From: Neopusillimonas maritima
Lineage (GTDB): Bacteria > Pseudomonadota > Gammaproteobacteria > Burkholderiales > Burkholderiaceae_B
Assembly (NCBI RefSeq): GCF_003576595.1
Contig: NZ_NQOU01000003.1
Span: 62,001-126,000, forward strand
Length of the DNA stretch: 64,000 nt
Direction of reading: 5' to 3'
Position numbers and translations under genes: made by a program. Each line of letters begins with the position of its first letter. The first letter of the stretch is position 1. Under the pieces are notes generated by a model that saw only the letters and a list, made by a program, of their open reading frames with translations, made no database searches and was not told the origin of the DNA. Positions 40,553-49,655 of this stretch are shown here, in pieces.

Positions 40553-41785
40553 ATGGCTACATCACGCATACGCAAAAACAAGTCTGCCACAACTCAACAA
40601 ACAGCCCACGCCGCGGCAGCGCCTGATCAAAACACCCCTGCGTCCGCCGGGCCCAAGCCCAAGAAATCCGTTGCACTATCGGGCGTCGTGGCCGGCAACA
40701 CCGCGCTATGCACCGTGGGTCGCAGCGGCAACGACTTGCACTACCGCGGCTACGACATTCTGGATATCGCGGAAACCTGCGAATTCGAGGAAGTCGCCTA
40801 TTTGCTGATTCACGGCAGCCTGCCCACCAAAGTCGAGTTGCAAGCCTACAAAGCCAAGCTGCAACGTTTGCGCGGGCTACCCTTACATGTACAACAGGTT
40901 CTGGAAGCCTTGCCGGCAGCCAGCCACCCCATGGATGTCATGCGAACCGCCGTCTCAGCCCTGGGCTGTGTCTTGCCCGAGAAAGACGACCACAATCTGG
41001 CTGACGCGCGCGATATCGCCGACCGTTTGCTGGCCTGCCTGAGCTCGGCCTTACTTTACTGGTATCACTATAGCCACCGCGGTGAAATGATCGATGTCGT
41101 GACCGACGACGACAGCATTGGCGGTCATTTTCTGCACCTGCTGCATGGTGAAAAACCCAGCAAGGAATGGGTGCGCGCCATGCACACCTCGCTTATTTTG
41201 TATGCCGAGCACGAATTCAACGCTTCCACCTTCACGTGCCGCGTGATTGCCGGAACGGGATCCGACATGTATTCCGCCATTGCCGGTGGCATTGGTGCCT
41301 TGCGCGGCCCCAAACACGGCGGCGCCAACGAGGTGGCCTTCGATATACAAAAGCGCTACGACACCCCTGAACAAGCCGAAGCCGATATTCGTGAACGGGT
41401 TGCCAACAAAGAAGTCATCATTGGGTTCGGACACCCGGTGTATACCGTCTCCGACCCACGTAACGAAGTCATCAAAAAGGTCGCGAAAAAACTGTCCCAA
41501 AGCACCGGTGACACCAAAATGTTCGAGATTGCCGAGCGGCTCGAGTCGGTGATGTGGGATGCCAAGAAAATGTTCCCCAACCTGGACTGGTTCTCGGCCG
41601 TGTCGTACCACACCCTGGGGGTGCCCACCGCCATGTTTACACCGTTATTCGTACTAGCGCGCACAGCCGGCTGGGCCGCGCACATTATCGAGCAACGCAT
41701 CGACAACAAGATCATTCGCCCCACAGCCAATTATGTAGGCCCGGAAAATCGCAAGTTCGTGCCCATTTCGCGCCGCAAGCGTTAA
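40553..41785 (+). CDS. prpC: 2-Methylcitrate synthase
   Basis: Condenses propionyl-CoA with oxaloacetate. It has 410 residues. After a variable basic N-terminus (1-40), [29 protein letters not shown] is typical of PrpC and differs from GltA. Catalytic residues lie in [12 protein letters not shown] and [16 protein letters not shown]. The start is supported by AGGAG at a spacing of 7-8 bases. prpD starts 21 bases downstream. Confidence 0.95.
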   Translation: MATSRIRKNKSATTQQTAHAAAAPDQNTPASAGPKPKKSVALSGVVAGNTALCTVGRSGNDLHYRGYDILDIAETCEFEEVAYLLIHGSLPTKVELQAYKAKLQRLRGLPLHVQQVLEALPAASHPMDVMRTAVSALGCVLPEKDDHNLADARDIADRLLACLSSALLYWYHYSHRGEMIDVVTDDDSIGGHFLHLLHGEKPSKEWVRAMHTSLILYAEHEFNASTFTCRVIAGTGSDMYSAIAGGIGALRGPKHGGANEVAFDIQKRYDTPEQAEADIRERVANKEVIIGFGHPVYTVSDPRNEVIKKVAKKLSQSTGDTKMFEIAERLESVMWDAKKMFPNLDWFSAVSYHTLGVPTAMFTPLFVLARTAGWAAHIIEQRIDNKIIRPTANYVGPENRKFVPISRRKR

Positions 41786-41806
41786 TACTTATCAGGATTA
41801 CTTTAT

Positions 41807-43267
41807 ATGTCTGCCGACACGACTCATATCTCCAATGTGCGCCCCCAACCCGACCAGGTTTTAAGCGACATTGCCGATTATGTTCTGAACTACACCATTC
41901 AAAGTGAGCTGGCCTACGAAACGGCCCGCAACTGCCTAATTGATACGCTAGGTTGTGGCCTTGAAGCGTTGGAATACCCTGCATGCACCAAACTGCTGGG
42001 GCCCATTGTGCCCGGCACCACAGTCCCTCACGGTGCCAAAGTGCCCGGTACGCAGTTTCAGCTTGACCCGGTTCAGGCGGCCTTTAACATCGGCACAATG
42101 ATTCGCTGGCTCGATTTCAATGACACGTGGCTGGCCGCCGAATGGGGCCATCCCTCGGACAACCTGGGCGGTATCCTGGCCACCGCCGACTGGCTCTCGC
42201 GTACCGCCGTTGCCGCAGGCAAGGCACCGCTGACCATGCACGATGTTCTTACCGCCATGATCAAGGCGCATGAAATTCAGGGTTGTATTGCGCTGGAAAA
42301 CTCATTCAACAAGGTCGGACTCGATCACGTAGTATTGGTCAAGGTGGCCTCTACGGCCGTTGTAGCCCACATGTTGGGATTGAACCGCGACGAGATCATT
42401 AATGCGCTGTCGCTGGCCTGGGTCGATGGGCAGAGCCTGCGCACTTATCGTCATGCACCCAATACCGGCAGCCGCAAAAGCTGGGCCGCCGGCGACGCCA
42501 CCAGCCGCGCGGTTCGCCTGGCGCTTATCGCTCAAACCGGCGAAATGGGTTACCCCTCGGTGTTGTCGGCCAAAACCTGGGGGTTTTATGACGTCCTCTT
42601 CAAAGGGCAACCCTTCAAGTTCCAGCGCCCCTACGGCAGCTATGTCATGGAGAACGTGCTGTTCAAAATCTCGTTCCCGGCCGAATTCCACTCGCAGACA
42701 GCGGTGGAATGCGCCATGCAGATTCATGAAACGCTTAAGCAGAACGGCAAGTCGGTTGATGACATCAAGCGCATTACCATCCGCACACACGAAGCCTGCA
42801 TTCGCATCATCGACAAAAAAGGGCCTCTGAACAACCCGGCCGACCGCGATCACTGCATTCAGTACATGGTTGCCGTGCCGCTTCTATACGGACGCCTGAC
42901 CGCAGCCGACTACGAAGACAGTGTTGCCCACGACCCACGCATTGACGAACTGCGCGACAAGATCGTATGCGTGGAGGACACCACATTCACAACCGACTAT
43001 CACAACCCGGAAAAACGGGCGATTGCCAACGCCTTGAAGGTCGAGTTCAATGACGGCACCGCCCTTGACGAAGTGGTGTGCGAATATCCCATTGGCCACA
43101 AGCGTCGTCGTGAAGACGGCATTCCGTTACTGGAGGCCAAATTCCGTACCAACCTGGCACGCCGCTTCCCCGAGAAGCAACAACAACGCATTCTGGACGT
43201 GTCGTTGAATCAGACACAACTGGAACACATGCCGGTTCACGAATACGTTGATCTGTACGTAATTTAG
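41807..43267 (+). CDS. prpD: 2-Methylcitrate dehydratase PrpD
   Basis: Dehydrates 2-methylcitrate to 2-methyl-cis-aconitate. It has 486 residues, the usual length. MmgE/PrpD-family features seen are [47 protein letters not shown] and the middle [23 protein letters not shown]. This iron-free type works with an aconitase for the next hydration; here that is likely AcnB, encoded directly downstream, since no acnD or prpF is present. Confidence 0.96.
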   Translation: MSADTTHISNVRPQPDQVLSDIADYVLNYTIQSELAYETARNCLIDTLGCGLEALEYPACTKLLGPIVPGTTVPHGAKVPGTQFQLDPVQAAFNIGTMIRWLDFNDTWLAAEWGHPSDNLGGILATADWLSRTAVAAGKAPLTMHDVLTAMIKAHEIQGCIALENSFNKVGLDHVVLVKVASTAVVAHMLGLNRDEIINALSLAWVDGQSLRTYRHAPNTGSRKSWAAGDATSRAVRLALIAQTGEMGYPSVLSAKTWGFYDVLFKGQPFKFQRPYGSYVMENVLFKISFPAEFHSQTAVECAMQIHETLKQNGKSVDDIKRITIRTHEACIRIIDKKGPLNNPADRDHCIQYMVAVPLLYGRLTAADYEDSVAHDPRIDELRDKIVCVEDTTFTTDYHNPEKRAIANALKVEFNDGTALDEVVCEYPIGHKRRREDGIPLLEAKFRTNLARRFPEKQQQRILDVSLNQTQLEHMPVHEYVDLYVI

Positions 43268-43283
43268 AATGAATAGAACTTAT

Positions 43284-43304
43284 GTCTTATATAAGATATA
43301 AGAC
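43284..43304. promoter_or_regulatory. Candidate GntR operator upstream of acnB
   Basis: Perfect inverted repeat: GTCTTATAT, centre AAG, ATATAAGAC. It differs from the mdh-upstream site at only the last base and, like it, ends two bases before a -35 box. Confidence 0.8.
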
Positions 43305-43306
43305 AT

Positions 43307-43335
43307 TTGCCTGAATACAGGCGAAAGCTTACAAT
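43307..43335 (+). promoter_or_regulatory. Sigma-70 promoter of acnB
   Basis: TTGCCT (43307-43312), a 17-base spacer, TACAAT (43330-43335), 38 bases before the acnB ATG. It gives acnB its own promoter, separate from the prp operon. Confidence 0.7.
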
Positions 43336-43373
43336 TATGTTTTTCCCTCATCTTCGATCAAAGGGCAAGTCAC

Positions 43374-45959
43374 ATGCTGGATAACTACCGCCAACACATT
43401 GCTGAACGCGCTGCGCTTGGCATCCCCCCTCTTCCTTTGTCTGCTCAACAAACGGCAGACCTCATCGAATTGCTGAAGAATCCGCCTGCCGGTGAAGAAC
43501 AAAACCTGGTCGAGCTGATTACCTATCGTGTACCAGCAGGCGTTGACGACGCCGCCAAGGTTAAAGCATCTTACTTGGCCGCCGTTGCTTTCGGCACCGA
43601 AAAATGCCCTTTGATTACGCCTGAAAAGGCAACTGAACTGCTGGGCACGATGTTGGGCGGCTATAACATTCAGCCACTGATCGACCTGCTCGACAACGAA
43701 GCGCTGGCCGCCATTGCCGCGAAAGGCCTTAAGAGCACGCTCCTGATGTTCGACGCTTTCCACGATGTGCAAGAGAAAGCAGCAAAAGGTAATGCCTACG
43801 CGAAAGAAATTTTGCAAAGCTGGGCCGACGGTGAATGGTTCACACAGCGCCCGGAAGTGCCTGAGAGCCTCACACTAACTGTGTTCAAAGTAAGCGGCGA
43901 AACGAACACCGACGATCTCTCGCCTGCGCCCGACGCCTGGAGCCGCCCCGACATTCCCCTGCACGCACTTGCGATGCTGAAGAACCCGCGCGATGGCATT
44001 GAACCGGACGAGCCCGGCAAAATCGGCCCGATCAAGCTCATTCAGGAACTGAAAGAGAAAGGTAATCTGATTGCCTACGTGGGCGACGTGGTGGGGACCG
44101 GTTCTTCGCGCAAATCAGCCACCAACTCGGTATTGTGGTACACCGGCCAAGACATACCGTTCGTGCCCAACAAACGTTTTGGCGGCGTCTGCCTGGGCAG
44201 CAAAATTGCCCCTATTTTCTACAACACCATGGAAGATGCCGGCGCCCTGCCTATCGAGCTTGACGTTTCCGAAATGGAAATGGGCGATGTCATTGAGCTG
44301 CGTCCCTATGAAGGCAAGGCCCTGAAAGACGGTAAAGTTATTGCCGAATTCCAGGTTAAGTCTGAAGTCTTGTTCGACGAGGCGCGCGCCGGCGGCCGCA
44401 TCCCCTTAATCATTGGTCGCGGTCTCACGGCCAAAGCGCGTGAAACGTTAGGCCTGCCCCCTTCCACCTTATTCCGCTTGCCCAGCAACCCTGAAGACAG
44501 CGGCAAAGGCTTCAGTCTGGCGCAGAAAATGGTGGGGCGCGCCTGTGGCTTACCTGAAGGCCAGGGTATTCGCCCCGGCACTTACTGCGAACCCAAGATG
44601 ACCTCGGTCGGTAGCCAGGACACCACCGGTCCCATGACGCGCGATGAGCTAAAGGATCTGGCCTGCCTGGGCTTCTCGGCCGACTTGGTCATGCAATCGT
44701 TCTGCCACACAGCCGCTTACCCCAAACCGGTTGATATCAAAACCCACCACGAGCTGCCTGACTTCATCAGCACTCGCGGCGGTATTTCCCTGCGTCCGGG
44801 CGACGGCATTATCCACTCGTGGCTGAATCGCATGCTACTGCCCGACACGGTAGGCACCGGCGGCGACTCACATACCCGTTTCCCGATCGGTATCAGTTTC
44901 CCTGCCGGCTCCGGCCTTGTGGCTTTTGCGGCTGCAACCGGCGTCATGCCGCTGGACATGCCCGAATCGGTGCTGGTTCGTTTCAAAGGCGAAATGCAGC
45001 CCGGCGTAACGTTGCGCGATCTGGTTAACGCCATTCCCTACTATGCCATTCAGGAAGGATTGCTTACGGTTGAAAAGAAAGGCAAGAAAAACATTTTCTC
45101 GGGCCGCATCCTGGAAATTGAAGGCTTGCCGAAACTGAAAGTGGAACAAGCCTTCGAACTATCCGACGCCTCAGCTGAGCGCTCCGCTGCCGGTTGTACC
45201 GTTCGCCTCGATAAAGAACCCATTATCGAGTACATCAACAGCAACATCACCATGTTGAAGTGGATGATTGCCAACGGTTATGAAGACAAACGCACCATTG
45301 GCCGACGCATTAAGGCCATGGAAGCCTGGCTTGAGAACCCTGAGCTGCTGCAACCCGACGCCGACGCAGAGTACGCCGCCGTTATTGAAATCGATCTGGC
45401 CGACATTCACGAACCCATCGTGGCCTGCCCGAACGACCCAGACGACGTTAAAACCATGTCCGATGTAGCCGGCACACCGATTGACGAAGTGTTTATTGGT
45501 AGCTGCATGACCAACATCGGCCATTTCCGTGCTGCGTCCAAATTGCTTGAAAACAAGCGCGACATTCCCGTTAAGTTGTGGGTTGCGCCGCCCACCAAAA
45601 TGGACCAAAAGCAACTAACCGAAGAAGGACACTATGGTGTTCTGGGCACCGCCGGTGCCCGCATGGAAATGCCGGGCTGCTCGCTATGCATGGGTAATCA
45701 GGCACAGGTACGTGAAGGCGCAACGGTGATGTCAACCAGTACCCGAAACTTCCCCAACCGCTTGGGCAAAAATGCCAACGTGTTCCTGGGGTCGGCCGAG
45801 CTGGCTGCGATTTGTTCACGTCTGGGCCGCATCCCTACCAAGGAAGAGTATTTGGCCGACATGGGCATTCTCACGCAACATAGCGGCGAGATCTATCGCT
45901 ACATGAACTTCGATCAAATCGAGGACTTCACCGAAACAGCCAAAACCGTCAATATCTAA
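43374..45959 (+). CDS. acnB: Aconitate hydratase B / 2-methylisocitrate dehydratase
   Basis: Iron-sulfur enzyme that isomerises citrate and isocitrate and, in propionate metabolism, hydrates 2-methyl-cis-aconitate. It has 861 residues in AcnB domain order: HEAT-like domain first (1-160), then the swivel domain (about 165-370), then the cluster-binding domains. Cluster cysteines lie in [13 protein letters not shown] and [13 protein letters not shown]. Its position after prpD fits a dual role; its own promoter carries the same operator as mdh. AcnB can also act as an iron-responsive RNA-binding protein in E. coli. Confidence 0.97.
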   Translation: MLDNYRQHIAERAALGIPPLPLSAQQTADLIELLKNPPAGEEQNLVELITYRVPAGVDDAAKVKASYLAAVAFGTEKCPLITPEKATELLGTMLGGYNIQPLIDLLDNEALAAIAAKGLKSTLLMFDAFHDVQEKAAKGNAYAKEILQSWADGEWFTQRPEVPESLTLTVFKVSGETNTDDLSPAPDAWSRPDIPLHALAMLKNPRDGIEPDEPGKIGPIKLIQELKEKGNLIAYVGDVVGTGSSRKSATNSVLWYTGQDIPFVPNKRFGGVCLGSKIAPIFYNTMEDAGALPIELDVSEMEMGDVIELRPYEGKALKDGKVIAEFQVKSEVLFDEARAGGRIPLIIGRGLTAKARETLGLPPSTLFRLPSNPEDSGKGFSLAQKMVGRACGLPEGQGIRPGTYCEPKMTSVGSQDTTGPMTRDELKDLACLGFSADLVMQSFCHTAAYPKPVDIKTHHELPDFISTRGGISLRPGDGIIHSWLNRMLLPDTVGTGGDSHTRFPIGISFPAGSGLVAFAAATGVMPLDMPESVLVRFKGEMQPGVTLRDLVNAIPYYAIQEGLLTVEKKGKKNIFSGRILEIEGLPKLKVEQAFELSDASAERSAAGCTVRLDKEPIIEYINSNITMLKWMIANGYEDKRTIGRRIKAMEAWLENPELLQPDADAEYAAVIEIDLADIHEPIVACPNDPDDVKTMSDVAGTPIDEVFIGSCMTNIGHFRAASKLLENKRDIPVKLWVAPPTKMDQKQLTEEGHYGVLGTAGARMEMPGCSLCMGNQAQVREGATVMSTSTRNFPNRLGKNANVFLGSAELAAICSRLGRIPTKEEYLADMGILTQHSGEIYRYMNFDQIEDFTETAKTVNI

Positions 45960-45986
45960 TCCTTTTATCCAGGGTTAAATACAGAC

Positions 45987-46018
45987 TCCCCCGCCCGTAT
46001 ACCGGGTGGGGGATTTTT
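45987..46018 (+). terminator. Intrinsic terminator after acnB
   Basis: TCCCCCGCCCG, a 5-base loop, CGGGTGGGGGA with one G-U pair, then five T residues. Confidence 0.88.
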
Positions 46019-46066
46019 ACTTTCGGCACGCGTTACACTATTACTGTTATTTACCCCGAAACACTC

Positions 46067-47269
46067 ATGGCCTTGACCAATAAAATGCCCCAATCCCGCC
46101 TTTCCGTCGATGTTCGCCGCCTGCTCGAACTCACAGAAGCCCTGACATTGTCGGGAAGCCGGCTGGAAGACCTTTACTGGGAAGAGCAGCTTAAGCAGCT
46201 GATAGGCAAGCTTTACAAAAGCCGCAAAAACCGGCATGTGGAAACGGCGCTCGATCAGCTTATTCCAAATAAAATGCAGGCCTACGAGATTTTGGTAGAG
46301 CTGGCCGAAACATTCTCTGAATCAACTGAAATTCACGAGAAAGCCGATTACGACGTTCTTCTGGTCAGCGCACCCATCCTTATCTGGACCCGCTATCAAT
46401 TGCCGTTGCCGACCCCTTTGCAACGCAAAGATTTTGACCTGATCGAAGCCGCATTCCGCGAGCATATTGCTGCGCCACAGGCTTGTGTCGCGTTGCTGCC
46501 GCAAGTCATTAGTTTCGAGCAAATGCCGCAATCGTTCCAGGATACGGCACGCCTAACCCAGCAATTGGGCAAGCAAGCGGTCACCGGCGAGGTTAAGCCT
46601 ATTGAAATCACGCCGCTGGCGCATACAGAAGGCATGCTGGCCGACGCCCGATTTATCATTGCGGCCATTGCAGTCCCCAAAGGGCAGCCCGTATTTCATT
46701 GGCAAACACCATCAGCACCTGCGGTGCAATCGCGCGCGCAAAGCCTTCAAAACTGGCAGCAGTCGATTGAGCCTTGCTTTAATCGGCTTTTCGCCGGCTG
46801 CACAATCGACTACCAGCAACCGGAAGCGTTTTTTGTCAGCAGCCGTGAAGCAGACCGGCGCATTCGCCCATTGGCACTCAAGGCAGCTGCCATCTGGCTG
46901 CAAAACGCAGCTAATCTGAATGGGTCGGATATTCGTGCAACCATTGTCGGATGCGGTGAAAGCATCATTGAAGAATATCGGGTCGGCTTCACCACGCGCC
47001 AATCGAATCAGGTTATTTACGGTTGTGTCTGGCCCATTCTCAGCAAAGAAGAAGCCAACCTCAATAATGAAGGCTTGCCGGATATCCCGGACCATATTGC
47101 CGAACAGCTTGCTGAGGTCGGAATTAAGGAAGTCAAGCGTCTGAATGGGCTTGCCCAGGGCGAAATATGCGATGATTGCGGTGCGCCTTTCTTCCCCAAT
47201 ACGCTGGGCGAAATGATGCATCCCGAACTGCCCGAGGAAATTGATCTCGAGCCGCGCCACTTTCATTAA
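46067..47269 (+). CDS. DUF2863 family protein of unknown function
   Basis: A 400-residue protein that I recognise as DUF2863, a family largely restricted to betaproteobacteria. No catalytic motif is obvious. The N-terminal 60 residues are helical and charged; the middle (about 85-330) has alternating hydrophobic strands such as DYDVLLVSAPILIWTRYQLP and FIIAAIAVPKGQPVFHWQ; the C-terminus holds a single CDDCGAPFFPN, a possible half zinc site. The earP start lies 6 bases downstream, so the two genes are probably co-translated. No signal peptide or membrane segment, so cytoplasmic. Confidence 0.7.
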   Translation: MALTNKMPQSRLSVDVRRLLELTEALTLSGSRLEDLYWEEQLKQLIGKLYKSRKNRHVETALDQLIPNKMQAYEILVELAETFSESTEIHEKADYDVLLVSAPILIWTRYQLPLPTPLQRKDFDLIEAAFREHIAAPQACVALLPQVISFEQMPQSFQDTARLTQQLGKQAVTGEVKPIEITPLAHTEGMLADARFIIAAIAVPKGQPVFHWQTPSAPAVQSRAQSLQNWQQSIEPCFNRLFAGCTIDYQQPEAFFVSSREADRRIRPLALKAAAIWLQNAANLNGSDIRATIVGCGESIIEEYRVGFTTRQSNQVIYGCVWPILSKEEANLNNEGLPDIPDHIAEQLAEVGIKEVKRLNGLAQGEICDDCGAPFFPNTLGEMMHPELPEEIDLEPRHFH

Positions 47270-47275
47270 TTTGCC

Positions 47276-48421
47276 ATGCCCGGTGTACCGGCGCATGTCG
47301 CCGTAACAACCCCCTCTTTGTTAATCGATTTGTTTTGCCAGGTTGTCGACAATTACGGCGATATCGGAGTGTGCTGGCGCCTGGCTCGAAGCCTCACAGA
47401 AAAAACACCCCATCGCGTCAGGTTATGGGTCGACAATCTGACCGCATTTCAGCGTCTGGAGCCTCGAATTGATCATTCAGGATACCAGGCACTCTCCAAC
47501 CAAATTACCCTATGGCATTGGGAGCGCATTCACCAGGTGGAACAAGCCGGTGATGTTGTCATTGAGGCCTTTGGCTGCGATTTACCCGCCCCCTTTTTGC
47601 CCAAAATGCTGGAGCAAAACAGCTTATGGATCAATCTGGAGTACCTGAGCGCTGAAGATTGGGTAAATGACTGTCACGGTATGCCGTCTTTGCAGCCCAA
47701 CGGCTTGCGCAAATATTTCTTTTTCCCTGGCTTTGCGCCTGCAACAGGGGGATTATTGCGCGAACCGGACCTCCTTGAGCGTCGCGACAACTGGCGGGCA
47801 ACGCCCAATCTGCGATGGTCTCAACTGAAAGAGCTGGGCGTTCCCGCTGAACTATGCGACATGCTTCTGCACGGCGGGCGCCAGGTGTTTTTATTCAATT
47901 ACCCAAACGCACCAACCACCGCATTGGTGCGCGCGCTAAACACCGACTCGAAACCAGCGGTTATTCTGCAGCCACACGAAAACGGCACGCATGCGTCGCA
48001 GCTTGCATCCTATGTCCATCTGGTCAAGATCCCCTTTGTGCCTCAAGTGCACTTTGATACCTTGCTTTGGGGCAGTGACCTGAACTTCGTACGGGGGGAA
48101 GACTCTCTCGTGCGTGCGATATGGGCAGGTACTCCGTTTATCTGGCATATTTATCCACAGGAAAGTAACGCACACCTGCTTAAATTATCCGCCTGGTTGA
48201 ACAAGAGTCCTTTTGATGAACACGTTAAACAATTGCAAATGGCTTGGAACCATGCAGACGCCGCCGGTTGCGAGGATATCATCAGCGCCTTGGTCAGCCG
48301 CCCTGAGCACTGGCAAGCCTGGTGCCATTCCTGTCAGCAATGGGCTTCAGATTTGGCGCGACAAGCCGATTTAGCCACGAACTTACTCCAGTTTTTTACG
48401 CTTCATGCAGGAACGCGTTAA
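47276..48421 (+). CDS. earP: EF-P arginine rhamnosyltransferase EarP
   Basis: Inverting glycosyltransferase (GT104) that adds rhamnose from dTDP-rhamnose to Arg32 of elongation factor P, activating it for polyproline translation. It has 381 residues. The acceptor-side motif VDNYGDIGVCWRLARSL begins at 24 and contains the conserved Asp residues; the nucleotide-sugar site RGEDSLVRAIWAGTPFIWH contains the conserved Glu-Asp pair. It lies 100 bases upstream of its substrate gene efp, which encodes Arg32. Confidence 0.95.
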   Translation: MPGVPAHVAVTTPSLLIDLFCQVVDNYGDIGVCWRLARSLTEKTPHRVRLWVDNLTAFQRLEPRIDHSGYQALSNQITLWHWERIHQVEQAGDVVIEAFGCDLPAPFLPKMLEQNSLWINLEYLSAEDWVNDCHGMPSLQPNGLRKYFFFPGFAPATGGLLREPDLLERRDNWRATPNLRWSQLKELGVPAELCDMLLHGGRQVFLFNYPNAPTTALVRALNTDSKPAVILQPHENGTHASQLASYVHLVKIPFVPQVHFDTLLWGSDLNFVRGEDSLVRAIWAGTPFIWHIYPQESNAHLLKLSAWLNKSPFDEHVKQLQMAWNHADAAGCEDIISALVSRPEHWQAWCHSCQQWASDLARQADLATNLLQFFTLHAGTR

Positions 48422-48521
48422 AATAATTGGCTTTGGGTTGTGCCGGCGAAAACTGTACGATGTTTTCTTTTGGCAAGCGAACAAAACACGACCCCATTTT
48501 CTATCCCCGGAGTTTTAATAC

Positions 48522-49079
48522 ATGAAAACCGCACAGGAACTGCGCGTAGGCAACGTTGTTATGGTGGGCAACGAACCATTGGTTGTACAAAAAGCTGAAT
48601 ACAACAAGTCGGGCCGCAATGCGGCGGTCGTCAAATTGAAGTTCAAAAATTTGCTGTCGGGTTCCGGCAGCGAGTCGGTTTATAAAGCGGACGAAAAATT
48701 CGACGTTGTCATTCTCGACAAAAAAGAATGTACCTACTCCTACTTCGCCGATCCCATGTACGTATTCATGGATGAAGAATACAACCAGTACGAAGTGGAA
48801 GCCGACAGTATGGGCGACGCACTTGAGTATCTGGAAGAAGGCATGACTGTTGAGGTTGTATTCTACGAAGGACGCGCTATTTCGGTTGAACTGCCCACTA
48901 TCATTGTGCGCGAAATCACCTACACCGAACCGGCTGTGAAAGGAGACACATCGGGCAAGGTATTGAAACCGGCAACGATCAACACCGGCAAGGAAATCAG
49001 TGTTCCCCTGTTTTGCAATATTGGCGACAAAATTGAAATTGATACGCGCACAAGCGAATACCGCAGCCGCGTAATGTAA
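48522..49079 (+). CDS. efp: Elongation factor P
   Basis: Binds between P and E sites of the ribosome and relieves stalling at consecutive prolines. It has 185 residues with the three beta-barrel domains. The modified tip loop reads [11 protein letters not shown] with Arg32, matching the EarP pathway rather than Lys-beta-lysylation by EpmA/B. The ATG has CGGAG upstream. Between earP and efp there are 100 bases, room for a separate promoter, but no convincing box pair was found. Confidence 0.97.
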   Translation: MKTAQELRVGNVVMVGNEPLVVQKAEYNKSGRNAAVVKLKFKNLLSGSGSESVYKADEKFDVVILDKKECTYSYFADPMYVFMDEEYNQYEVEADSMGDALEYLEEGMTVEVVFYEGRAISVELPTIIVREITYTEPAVKGDTSGKVLKPATINTGKEISVPLFCNIGDKIEIDTRTSEYRSRVM

Positions 49080-49087
49080 GCAGCACG

Positions 49088-49585
49088 TTACTGCATGCGG
49101 TCGTCGTCGAGATAGTCGGGAACGGGTAACACAGTTACCCCTTCTTCGGCCAAAGCAACACGCTCTTCCTGCGTTGCCGTCCCCCGAATAGGTCGCTCTT
49201 GGGTTTCCCCGTGATGCATGCGCAGCGCCTCTTCGGCAAACCGCGCTCCCACATTTTCAGTATTACGCACAATTTCACGCACTTGTTGCATAACTTGTGC
49301 CTGCAATTTGGCTAATTGCTCCATGGCCGGCGCGGCCAATGCCTGCTCACCCGAAGCCGCCGCAGAGGCCCCGGCTAACTTGGCAGCCTGTTCCAGCCCT
49401 GTTTCCTGGCTACGGCCACGATTAATACGGGCTGCCGTCAATTTTTTGTTGACGTTGGCGCTATTGCAAACGGGGCACGATAATAAGCCGCGCTCTTTCT
49501 GCGATTCGAAGCCGTCTTGGGAACCAAACCAGCCTTCGAATACGTGCCCGAGTTCACATTGAAGGTCAAATACTTTAAGTGTCAT
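49088..49585 (-). CDS. DUF1178 family protein
   Basis: A 165-residue protein of a proteobacterial family of unknown function. The N-terminus MTLKVFDLQCELGHVFEGWF with Cys10 and His14, and SCPVC with Cys37 and Cys40, looks like a small zinc-ribbon. The middle is Ala/Gln-rich and helical; then RFAEEALRMHHGETQERPIRG and ALAEEGVTVLPVP, both typical of the family. It is convergent with efp, 8 bases between stops. Confidence 0.9.
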   Translation of the reverse strand: MTLKVFDLQCELGHVFEGWFGSQDGFESQKERGLLSCPVCNSANVNKKLTAARINRGRSQETGLEQAAKLAGASAAASGEQALAAPAMEQLAKLQAQVMQQVREIVRNTENVGARFAEEALRMHHGETQERPIRGTATQEERVALAEEGVTVLPVPDYLDDDRMQ

Positions 49586-49655
49586 ATAGCGCCATTATAA
49601 GCGAGGTCCACCCTTTCGGGCGCACGACCTGAGCGCTATGTTGTGGAAAACCCGC

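Noticed and set aside
43374-45959. AcnD (Fe/S-dependent 2-methylcitrate dehydratase)
   Set aside because: The gene follows prp genes, but the HEAT-like domain at the N-terminus and the swivel domain in second place are AcnB order; AcnD resembles AcnA.
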